Positions 1 to 6,021 of a stretch of DNA of 6,994 bases are shown here, piece by piece; within the stretch, counting starts at the first letter, position 1; every line of letters begins with the position of its first letter. The stretch spans positions 1 to 6,994 of the forward strand of contig JABDIP010000204.1 of NCBI GenBank assembly GCA_013003675.1. The letters are read 5' to 3'. A program made the translations under genes and the position numbers. The DNA is from Inquilinus sp. (lineage in GTDB: Bacteria > Pseudomonadota > Alphaproteobacteria > DSM-16000 > Inquilinaceae). The notes beneath the pieces are model-generated. The model saw only the letters and a program-made list of their open reading frames with translations, did not search any database and was not told the DNA's origin.

Positions 1-1
1 T

Positions 2-409
2 CGCGCCTTCGTCATCGCCGCTGCCGCGATGGTCGTGTTGGCCCTGCCGCTGCGCGCGGTGCAGGTCGACCGGCTGGTCGGGCCGCTGGCGCGGGCGGAC
101 CGGTATGTGCAGTCGCAGGAGGCCGAAGTAGTGCTGGTCGATTGGGTGACGGTCTGGTTCGGCCGCGAGCTCGTCCGTCATCACCCGCTCCGGGACGAGG
201 CGCCACGGGTCCTGGGCCTGCAATTCCTGACCGTCGACCAGCTAGAGCGGATCTGCGGGCAATACTCGGTCCAGTTCGTCGATTATTTCGACCTGGCCCG
301 CTTCGAGGTCCTGCCTATCGCTCCGTCCTTGGCCGGGCAGGTGAACTTTTCCGGCCATGACGCGGAACTCCGCGCGCTGGCGACCAGTCCGCGCTGCTCG
401 AACCGCTAG
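2..409 (+). CDS. C-terminal part of a membrane protein (5' end outside window)
   Basis: The reading frame is open from the left edge of the window (base 2) to a TAG at 407-409, giving 135 visible residues. An ATG at 29 exists, but the frame is already open and hydrophobic before it, so this is most likely the tail of a longer gene and not a start. The first ~22 residues (RAFVIAAAAMVVLALPLRAV) look like the last transmembrane helix. About 110 soluble residues follow, with motifs such as VVLVDWVTVWFGRELV and a YFDL segment near the end. That arrangement (final membrane helix plus a soluble tail) is seen in polytopic glycosyltransferases and in uncharacterised membrane proteins encoded beside DPM1-like transferases. 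I do not recognise the family with certainty. It lies 90 bp upstream of the glycosyltransferase gene on the same strand, so co-transcription is plausible. Confidence 0.7.
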   Translation, partial: RAFVIAAAAMVVLALPLRAVQVDRLVGPLARADRYVQSQEAEVVLVDWVTVWFGRELVRHHPLRDEAPRVLGLQFLTVDQLERICGQYSVQFVDYFDLARFEVLPIAPSLAGQVNFSGHDAELRALATSPRCSNR

Positions 410-499
410 CGTGCCGCCACGGCCGCTCAGGAACTCCTTAAGCATTTGTGTACGGAGCATCGCTAGGGTCGAACGACGACCCCCGGCCCACGACACGCG

Positions 500-1780
500 A
501 TGCCAGATCAGACGCCCCAAGTGTCCATCGTCATGCCCTGCCTCAACGAGGCCGGCACATTGCCGGCCTGCCTGGACGAGGCACGGCAGGCGCTGGCTGC
601 GCTTGAGCGGGAGCACGGGCTGAGCGGCGAAATCGTCGTCGCCGACAATGGCAGCACCGACGACAGCCGGCAGATCGCCCGCCAGTTGGGAGCCCGGGTC
701 GTGCGTGTTGCCGAGCCGGGCTATGGCAGCGCCCTGATCGGTGGAATCTCAGCCGCCCACGGCCGATTCGTGGTGATCGGCGACAGCGACTGCTCCTACG
801 ATTTCCGCGAGGCGCCGGCCCTGGTCGCGCGGCTGGTCGAAGGTTACGAGCTGTGCATGGGCACCCGGATGAAGGGGCGCATCCTGCCCGGCGCCATGCC
901 GTGGAAGAACCGCTATATCGGCAATCCAGCGCTCAGCGGCATTCTCAACCTGCTGTTCCGCTCCGGCCTCAGCGACGCCCACTGTGGCCTGCGCGCCTTC
1001 ACCAAGGAGGCGTTCGAGCGCATGCGCCTGTCGGCGACCGGCATGGAATTCGCCAGCGAGATGGTCATCAAGGCCACCCTGCTCGGCCTCAAGCGGACCG
1101 AAGCCCCGGTCACCCTGCGCCCCGACCGGCGCGGCCGTCCGCCGCATCTGCGCCCCTGGCGCGACGGCTGGCGCCATCTGCGCTATCTGTTCATGCTCAG
1201 CCCGGGCTGGCTGTTCTTCGTGCCGTCGGCGCTGTTCGGCGCGCTGGGCGTGGTGGTCGGGCTGACCCTTCTGCTGAACGCTCACACGGAAATGGTGGCG
1301 CTGGGTCCGTTCTGGTTCGGCGACCACTGGATGGTGGTGGCCTCCGGGCTGCTGCTCTTGTCGCATCAGGCGATGATCTTCGGTCTCGCCTCGACGCTCT
1401 ACGGCGTCAATCAGGGATACCGCAGGCCGACACGACTATTGGCGGCGATCTGCGGTGCCGCCCGACTGGAATACATGCTGCTGACCGGCCTGTGCCTGGT
1501 GGCCACGGGCGCCGGGCTTATCGCCGTCGTCATTCTGGAATGGTCACGCGGCGGATTCGGCGCCCTCGCCATGATGCGCGAGATGATTGCCGGTGTGAGC
1601 CTCGGCGTCATCGGCATGCAGAGCTTCTTCGGCGGCTTCCTGATATCCATCGTGGCCGGCAACGATGCCCGGCTGAAGCGGGACACGCTGACGATCGAAG
1701 AGCGGCCCGAGGCGGAACCGACCGGTTCGCTGTCGCGGCTCGCATCGGGGGCCCTCGGCGCCAGGACGACCGAGGATTGA
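500..1780 (+). CDS. Family 2 glycosyltransferase, DPM1-like, with C-terminal membrane segments
   Basis: This 426-residue protein is expected to transfer a sugar from a nucleotide donor to a polyprenyl-phosphate carrier at the cytoplasmic face of the inner membrane. The N-terminal GT-A domain (about residues 7-215) shows VSIVMPCLNEAGT at the start, the nucleotide-binding DNGSTD at 49-54, an acidic metal-binding segment GDSDCSYDF at 94-102, GTRMKG at 121-126, CGLRAF at 162-167 and EFASEM at 183-188. These are features of the dolichyl-phosphate mannosyl/glucosyl transferase subgroup. Four hydrophobic segments follow at roughly 229-259, 276-300, 326-347 and 362-386, then a charged tail. The start is well constrained: an in-frame TAG lies at 464-466 and 500 is the only ATG, GTG or TTG after it. 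No clear Shine-Dalgarno sequence precedes it. The donor and acceptor cannot be read from sequence. It converges on the minus-strand sulfotransferase gene. Confidence 0.9.
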   Translation: MPDQTPQVSIVMPCLNEAGTLPACLDEARQALAALEREHGLSGEIVVADNGSTDDSRQIARQLGARVVRVAEPGYGSALIGGISAAHGRFVVIGDSDCSYDFREAPALVARLVEGYELCMGTRMKGRILPGAMPWKNRYIGNPALSGILNLLFRSGLSDAHCGLRAFTKEAFERMRLSATGMEFASEMVIKATLLGLKRTEAPVTLRPDRRGRPPHLRPWRDGWRHLRYLFMLSPGWLFFVPSALFGALGVVVGLTLLLNAHTEMVALGPFWFGDHWMVVASGLLLLSHQAMIFGLASTLYGVNQGYRRPTRLLAAICGAARLEYMLLTGLCLVATGAGLIAVVILEWSRGGFGALAMMREMIAGVSLGVIGMQSFFGGFLISIVAGNDARLKRDTLTIEERPEAEPTGSLSRLASGALGARTTED

Positions 1781-1797
1781 TTGTCCCATCTCGACCC

Positions 1798-1824
1798 GAC
1801 TGCCGGCCGGGGGCCCGGGCAGTC
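1798..1824. terminator. GC-rich inverted repeat between convergent genes, possible two-way terminator
   Basis: GACTGCC (1798-1804) is perfectly complementary to GGCAGTC (1818-1824). Inside it GGCC (1805-1808) can pair with GGCC (1812-1815) around a 3-nt loop, leaving a 2-nt bulge. The hairpin lies just after the glycosyltransferase stop and covers the last bases of the convergent sulfotransferase gene, where a shared terminator is expected. Neither strand has a T-run after the stem, so it is not a classical intrinsic terminator. The role is inferred from position. Confidence 0.4.
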
Positions 1825-2752
1825 AGGCCGGCGTGCCCGTTGCCGGGCAGGCTCCCAATTCGCGACACGCCAGCTGGATCTCCGCCCAGGTGGCCTGATC
1901 CACCCGTTGCCGGTCGCGCGGTTCGAAGCGAACCGGAAGGTCGCCCAGGGCCGGTGAGGGCATCAGCCCGAAGGCCTCGGCGACCGACAGCACTGCACGG
2001 CGCGGTGAAGCACAGAAATCCTCATAGCGCAATCGGACGATCCGGTCCGCCGGCAGATCGCCCAGGTTGGACTCAATGGCCCTGGTCAGTTCGACGCATT
2101 GACGAACGACCTGATAGGCGAGGCCTCTATCGGCATGGGCACTGAAATCGGCCGGTTCGACGCCACTCCAACGATCGGTCGCTATCGTCGGATCCCGGCG
2201 ACCGAGCAGTAGCGACTGGGCGACGAAAGCGGGCGACCGGCTGAGAACGACGAACCGGGCCTGCGGGAGGATCTCGCGGATACCCGGCAGCCTGAGAACC
2301 AGCGACGGGCTCTTGATGATGGTCGGCCGACCGCCATTGCCGGACAGCGCGGCCAGCATCCGGCGTACCGCCGAGCGTTCCTCTCCCGTCCGGTCGGGAT
2401 CGAACCAGCGGTCGACGACCTTGCCGGCCTCCGACGGCGCCCACAGGCCGGGCACGAAACCATATTTGCCGGGATGCAATGCCGGCATCGGCCTGCCGAG
2501 CCGGCGGTGGACGCGGTCCATCCGCACCATGAACCGAGGCAGCAGGGCCATCAGGTTGCTGATGTAGCCAAGGTCAAGGCCGCGCACCATCGCCTGATAG
2601 ACGATCGTCGAACCTGTCCTCGGCGGACCGATCAGGAAGATCGGGGCATCACCGCCATCGACCGGATCCTCGGCCACCACCGCGGAGGCCGGATCGACCT
2701 GATTGAACAGCCGCTGAATGGCCAGAACCGATCTGCGGAACACCTCTCCCAT
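1823..2752 (-). CDS. Sulfotransferase family protein (PAPS-dependent type)
   Basis: This 309-residue protein is predicted to move sulfate from PAPS to a hydroxyl or amino group, probably on a carbohydrate or lipid given the neighbours. FLIGPPRTGST (39-49) matches the 5'-phosphosulfate-binding loop, and IIKSP (145-149) is a conserved core segment. RFVVLSRSPAFVAQSL (166-181) matches the 3'-phosphate-binding region, with Arg172 and Ser180 as the likely ligands. LRYEDF (241-246) corresponds to the conserved YED strand near the C-terminal side. The length is typical of bacterial Sulfotransfer_1/3-type proteins. There is no signal peptide or membrane segment, so it should act in the cytoplasm. The ATG at 2752 is preceded by GAAGG with a 7-nt spacer. 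It is the last gene of the minus-strand block, only 16 bp after the stop of the FemAB-like gene, which strongly suggests one operon. The acceptor is unknown. A PAPS-binding kinase or unrelated P-loop enzyme is less likely because all the sulfotransferase signatures occur in order. Confidence 0.88.
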   Translation of the reverse strand: MGEVFRRSVLAIQRLFNQVDPASAVVAEDPVDGGDAPIFLIGPPRTGSTIVYQAMVRGLDLGYISNLMALLPRFMVRMDRVHRRLGRPMPALHPGKYGFVPGLWAPSEAGKVVDRWFDPDRTGEERSAVRRMLAALSGNGGRPTIIKSPSLVLRLPGIREILPQARFVVLSRSPAFVAQSLLLGRRDPTIATDRWSGVEPADFSAHADRGLAYQVVRQCVELTRAIESNLGDLPADRIVRLRYEDFCASPRRAVLSVAEAFGLMPSPALGDLPVRFEPRDRQRVDQATWAEIQLACRELGACPATGTPA

Positions 2753-2759
2753 CGTCGCG

Positions 2760-2764
2760 CCTTC
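2760..2764 (-). promoter_or_regulatory. Ribosome binding site of the sulfotransferase gene
   Basis: On the minus strand GAAGG lies 7 nt upstream of the ATG at 2752. It sits inside the 16-bp gap after the FemAB-like gene and supports that start codon. It is the clearest Shine-Dalgarno sequence in the window. Confidence 0.6.
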
Positions 2765-2768
2765 GGGC

Positions 2769-3695
2769 CTATCTGAAATAGAGCCGCGTCAACAGACCGG
2801 CGTGCCGAAACAGGGGCATCGGCGTCAGCCTGAGCGCGCGACGGACGAGAGCGTTTGGATCATCGACATCCAGCGCCGCCACCGGCTCTTCGAAGTCGTA
2901 CTGCTGCCGCGTCACCGCCCCCAGCTTGCGCTTGGCCGCCAAGAGGCTGGTCTGGTTGTTGTAGTCACCACCGAACCGGTAGGTGCGGAAGCCGTTGGCG
3001 GCACCCCAGAAGAAGGCGTTGAGAAAGAGGAAGTCGGCAGTGCGCATACGCCGCGACTCATAGTCGTAGGCAATGTGAGCGGAGATCATCTCATCGCTGT
3101 GGACGTAGCAGAGCAGGTAGCCGAGGGTGTGGGCATCCCGACGGCAGCGAAAGAGCCGGACGGGGCCGCCCAGGCCGTCGAACAGCAGGCCGAAAAACCG
3201 CTTCTCGTAGGGCGCCACGCCCAGGCGCCGTCGGGTCGCGAGATAACAATTCCAGAAATCCTCGAAACAGCCGACCGGGTCGGTGTCGACGACCAACCCA
3301 TACTCCTCGCCAGCCTTCCGCAGGTTCTTGCGTGCCGACCGATCAAGCCGCTCGCGGATGTTCTCGTCCAGCAGGACATCGGCATTCGTGTGCTGCTGGC
3401 GGAGTGCTCTATTCTCGGCCGCCGGCGCGATGCCGAGATAGGGACCGACATCCTTCAGCAGGAACGGCCCCGGCATCGCGCGGGCCAGAAGGTCGAGGTC
3501 GAGCACCGGGGCGTCGCCCGACCAGCGTATCGCCAGCCGGTCCCGATAGGGCGTCGAGACCCACCTGCCGTGAAGGGGATGTTTCCACAGAACGATTTCC
3601 GCTCCGGCGAAAGCGATCGCACGCTCGCGCAGGGCGAACGCCCGGGCCAGGACGGAGCGCCAGAATTCGCCGGCCTCGAATGTCGTGCTGACCAT
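2769..3695 (-). CDS. FemAB/GNAT-fold transferase (BioF2-like acetyltransferase_6 type)
   Basis: This protein is predicted to transfer an acyl or aminoacyl group; the donor (acyl-CoA or aminoacyl-tRNA) and acceptor are unknown. Taking the ATG at 3695, the product has 308 residues. RSARKNLRKAGEEYG (119-133) resembles the R-x-N-x-R-K-A segment, and YRFGGDYNNQTSLLAAKRKLG (239-259) resembles the F-G-x-S...K-x-x-x-G signature found near the end of the GNAT fold in FemAB-like proteins of polysaccharide and PEP-CTERM/XrtA clusters. The central part, including GYLLCYVHSDEMISAHIAYD (192-211), fits the beta-rich GNAT core. There is no signal peptide or membrane helix. The frame stays open to an ATG at 3788, but that start would overlap the methyltransferase gene by 44 bp and add an Arg/Ser-rich extension unlike the family, so 3695 is preferred. 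A GTG at 3701 is also possible. No strong ribosome binding site is seen for either. It lies 49 bp after the methyltransferase stop and 16 bp before the sulfotransferase. Confidence 0.78.
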   Translation of the reverse strand: MVSTTFEAGEFWRSVLARAFALRERAIAFAGAEIVLWKHPLHGRWVSTPYRDRLAIRWSGDAPVLDLDLLARAMPGPFLLKDVGPYLGIAPAAENRALRQQHTNADVLLDENIRERLDRSARKNLRKAGEEYGLVVDTDPVGCFEDFWNCYLATRRRLGVAPYEKRFFGLLFDGLGGPVRLFRCRRDAHTLGYLLCYVHSDEMISAHIAYDYESRRMRTADFLFLNAFFWGAANGFRTYRFGGDYNNQTSLLAAKRKLGAVTRQQYDFEEPVAALDVDDPNALVRRALRLTPMPLFRHAGLLTRLYFR

Positions 3696-3744
3696 TTCCA
3701 CGCCGACCTGGTGGCTGGGGCCCGCCGAACGCCGCCGTACCGAC

Positions 3745-4551
3745 TCAGCGGCGGGCGATGAGAAGATTATTCTCCGGCAGGGTGGCATCGATATGCCGGT
3801 ATGCGTCGTTGCGCACGAAGTCCACGTGCCGGCAGCCCGTCAACAGGCGCCGCCAATGCCGCCGGCTCCGCAGACGCTTGTTGACCCGCCCCTCACGGTC
3901 GTATTGGACGTTCACGTTGTCGAAAATGCCGAAATGACCGCCGAACACGAGCAGACCGCCTGGAGCCGTCGCCGCGACCAGGGCGGTAACGGTGCGATCA
4001 AAGGCCTCGTCGTCGACGATGTGGAACATGACGCCGATCGCGTTGACCAGATCGAAATGGCGGTCGAATTCCCGCTCGGCCACGTTGCCCTGGATCACGT
4101 TGATCCGCGTGTTGTCGGCGAAGCGTTCGCTCAGCGCCTCTGCCGCCGGGTGGGACAACTCGACCCCGGTGACGCTCGCCGCCCCCAAGCCGGCGTAGAA
4201 CCCGAGCCAATGACCGGCACCGCTGCCGACGTCAAGCACATGGGCGCCATCGACCGCGGCACCGGTATTGAATAGGTAGCTCAGAATCAGGTTCTCGATC
4301 GAGTTGTAGTGATAGAGGCTCGGATAGAGTTCCTTGCCCGGATTGAGTGTCGTGGCATCTTCGATCGGCTGCCCGGTGTAGTAGCGATCCCACCAACTGG
4401 CCGGTTCGTACGCGGCATCGGAGCGAGCGACGTAAGTCCGATACAGGCCGCGAAAGATCGTGAAAGGACGATACAGCTTGCTGCGGACAGCGAAGCCGTA
4501 GAGTGGCGAGTCGCGATAGTCCGCTTCCGTGTGGCGCTGCGTCGATGTCAT
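3745..4551 (-). CDS. SAM-dependent class I methyltransferase
   Basis: The 268-residue product should transfer a methyl group from S-adenosylmethionine to a small molecule or sugar. HVLDVGSGAGHW (104-115) is SAM motif I. TGVELS (128-133) carries the acidic residue expected at the end of strand beta2, NVIQGNVAE (151-159) fits motif II, and FDLVNAIGVMFHIVDD (166-181) fits the post-motif region including the beta4 strand. APGGLLVFGGHFG (196-208) matches motif III. An N-terminal part of about 100 residues, rich in Tyr and Trp (ASWWDRYYTG, YPSLYHYNSIEN), probably forms a substrate-recognition cap. The ATG at 4551 is chosen over one at 4626 because the extra 25 residues would be Arg/Gly-rich and lack family features. 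A weak GGAAA lies 4 nt before the chosen start. It is the first gene of the minus-strand block and is divergent from the aminotransferase gene. The substrate is not evident; a glycan or lipid O-methyl transfer is inferred from context. Confidence 0.85.
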   Translation of the reverse strand: MTSTQRHTEADYRDSPLYGFAVRSKLYRPFTIFRGLYRTYVARSDAAYEPASWWDRYYTGQPIEDATTLNPGKELYPSLYHYNSIENLILSYLFNTGAAVDGAHVLDVGSGAGHWLGFYAGLGAASVTGVELSHPAAEALSERFADNTRINVIQGNVAEREFDRHFDLVNAIGVMFHIVDDEAFDRTVTALVAATAPGGLLVFGGHFGIFDNVNVQYDREGRVNKRLRSRRHWRRLLTGCRHVDFVRNDAYRHIDATLPENNLLIARR

Positions 4552-4764
4552 CAGGTTTCCGCCGCGCCCTAAGAACAGAATCCGCGATCCGACGATCACG
4601 CCAGGGCCCGAGCGTGGCGCACGCACGGTCGCCCAGCCGCCACGGTTAACACAAAAGGACTAAGTGAAGATTGACGGCAGTCCGCAGGTTAGCGGTCCCT
4701 TTACCGTTGCCGCCGACACTGCCGGCACACCAAATCGGCGATTACCGGGATTTCGGTTGCCATC
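4552..4764. promoter_or_regulatory. Divergent intergenic region between methyltransferase and aminotransferase genes
   Basis: This 213-bp gap separates divergent genes, so it should hold promoters for both directions. It has the most AT-rich patch of the window around 4645-4674 (GGTTAACACAAAAGGACTAA and following). I could not pick out a sigma70-like -35/-10 pair with correct spacing on either strand. It also contains a 7-bp inverted repeat, CGGCAGT (4675-4681) and ACTGCCG (4718-4724). Nested in its loop is a small hairpin CGGT-CCCTTT-ACCG (4693-4706). Another short stem lies at 4732-4753. Confidence 0.45.
4732..4753 (+). other. Short stem-loop just upstream of the aminotransferase start
   Basis: AAATC (4732-4736) pairs with GATTT (4749-4753), and GG (4737-4738) can pair with CC (4745-4746), with two bulged G residues and a 6-nt loop. 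It ends 11 nt before the ATG at 4765, which has no good Shine-Dalgarno sequence. It could affect translation initiation, but a stem this short can occur by chance. Confidence 0.25.
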
Positions 4765-6021
4765 ATGATCTCCCCGCCCCTCCCACGCTATCGGATCTAT
4801 ACCAGGACCCGCGACTATCCGTGGATCGGTTTCGGCCTGTTCGGATTCGCTGGCGCCGACGCCTTCGATCGCCTTGAGGCACAGGTTGCCGACCAATTCG
4901 GCGGCGCCAATTGCGTGCCGATGCCACAGAACCGGGTCGGCATCTATTTCGCGGTGAAGGCGCTCGTGCGACCTGGCAAGAAGATCGTTCTGTCGCCCTA
5001 CACGCTCAGCGACGTGGTCAACATGGTCGTCTGTGCCGGTGCGGTGCCGGTCTTTGCCGATATCGACCGGCGTACCTGCAATATCGATCCGGCCGGCATC
5101 GAGGCGCTGATCGACGACGATACCGACGCCGTGCTGATAACCCACTTGCATGGGCTGTTGTGCGACATGGCACCGATCGTCGAACTGTGCCGACGCCGCG
5201 GCGTCAAACTGATCGAGGATGCCGCCCAGGCCTTCGGAAGCCGCCAGGGCACCGACAGTCGCTATGCCGGAACATTTGGCGATGCCGGCGTGTTCAGCTT
5301 TGGAATGTACAAGAACATCACCAGCTTCTACGGCGGCATGCTGGTGACCCCGCACACCGAGGTCGCGGAAACGGTGCGCGACTGGATGCGCGATCTGTCT
5401 TACCAGGCGCTCGGCCTGCTCCTGCATAAGGTGGCAACGGGCATAGCCACCGACCTCGCGACCTTTCCGCCGGTGTTCCGGTCGTTCACCTATTGGCTGT
5501 TCCGCTTCGCCTATCTGCACGACGTCGGCGCCCTGAACCGCCAGGTTACGATCGAGAGCGACCCGCGGCTGAAGACGCGGGTGCCTGATTCCTATCTCTG
5601 CCGCATGCGGCCGATCCAGGCGACGATCGTTCGATCGCAACTGCCCCGGGTGGCGACGGATGCCGCCAAGCGAATCCGGGCAGCGGCCCTATACGACGAA
5701 GGCCTGCGGGACATTACGGAGATACTGTTGCCGCCGCTCAGGACCGATGGCAGCCATATCTACACCTACTATCCGATCCAGACCGCCGATCGTGACCGGC
5801 TGCTCAAGCACATGATCCGAAGCGGCCGCGACACGGCCGTCCAGCACCTGCGCAACTGCGCCAGCCTGGAATGCTTCGCCGATTGGCAGCGGGACTGCCC
5901 GAACGCCGAGCTGACCGCCTCTCAGGTCGTCCTGCTGCCGACCTATCCGCGCTACTCCGAAACCGAGATTCAGCGAAATATCGCCTCGATCCGCGACTAC
6001 TTCGGATATCCTCACCGATGA
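4765..6021 (+). CDS. DegT/DnrJ/EryC1/StrS-type PLP aminotransferase
   Basis: This 418-residue PLP enzyme is expected to aminate a keto sugar or similar carbonyl compound, usually with glutamate or glutamine as donor. LIEDAAQAFGS (149-159) contains the Asp152 that contacts the PLP ring nitrogen and the conserved Gln155. FGDAGVFSFGMYKNIT (171-186) carries the Schiff-base Lys183 (codon 5311-5313), followed by YGGML, the counterpart of the usual GEGG. VVLLPTYP (388-395) matches the C-terminal LP-x-YP segment of the family. The ATG at 4765 is the first possible start after an in-frame TAG at 4690-4692. Compared with typical ~370-residue members it has a hydrophobic, aromatic insertion around 211-255 that may contact membrane or partner. 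The N-terminus (YRIYTRTRDYPWIGFG) also differs from the usual form. It overlaps the next gene in an ATGA, so the two are probably translationally coupled. The sugar substrate is unknown. A catalytically dead regulatory homologue is unlikely because Lys183 is present. Confidence 0.9.
   Translation: MISPPLPRYRIYTRTRDYPWIGFGLFGFAGADAFDRLEAQVADQFGGANCVPMPQNRVGIYFAVKALVRPGKKIVLSPYTLSDVVNMVVCAGAVPVFADIDRRTCNIDPAGIEALIDDDTDAVLITHLHGLLCDMAPIVELCRRRGVKLIEDAAQAFGSRQGTDSRYAGTFGDAGVFSFGMYKNITSFYGGMLVTPHTEVAETVRDWMRDLSYQALGLLLHKVATGIATDLATFPPVFRSFTYWLFRFAYLHDVGALNRQVTIESDPRLKTRVPDSYLCRMRPIQATIVRSQLPRVATDAAKRIRAAALYDEGLRDITEILLPPLRTDGSHIYTYYPIQTADRDRLLKHMIRSGRDTAVQHLRNCASLECFADWQRDCPNAELTASQVVLLPTYPRYSETEIQRNIASIRDYFGYPHR

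Noticed and set aside
438..467. Promoter-like TTAAGC and GCTAGG before the glycosyltransferase gene.
   Set aside because: The match to a sigma70 consensus is poor and the gap from the preceding gene is only 90 bp, so co-transcription is as likely.
749..1366. A 205-codon minus-strand frame inside the glycosyltransferase gene.
   Set aside because: It is low-complexity and rich in Gln, His, Glu and Ala, typical of the antisense of a GC-rich coding region.
853..2145. A 430-codon open frame on the plus strand across the glycosyltransferase gene and beyond.
   Set aside because: It is out of frame with the well-supported glycosyltransferase, is full of Arg, Pro and Ala as expected for a GC-rich shadow frame, and has no recognisable motif.
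2718..3761. A 347-codon open frame on the plus strand opposite the FemAB-like gene.
   Set aside because: It is antisense to a gene with clear family signatures. The product has no domain pattern, and long antisense frames are common in GC-rich DNA.
3696..3788. Upstream start at 3788 for the FemAB-like gene.
   Set aside because: It would overlap the methyltransferase gene by 44 bp and add an Arg/Ser-rich extension. The ATG at 3695 avoids both.
4552..4626. Upstream start at 4626 for the methyltransferase.
   Set aside because: The extra 25 residues look like translated intergenic DNA and carry no family feature. The ATG at 4551 has a weak ribosome binding site.
4671..4699. TTGACG as a possible -35 element for the aminotransferase gene.
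   Set aside because: No acceptable -10 hexamer occurs at a spacing of 16-18 bp.
4660..5640. A 326-codon open frame on the minus strand opposite the aminotransferase.
   Set aside because: It is antisense to a gene with an intact PLP site. Its composition is rich in His, Gln and Arg, with no coherent fold.
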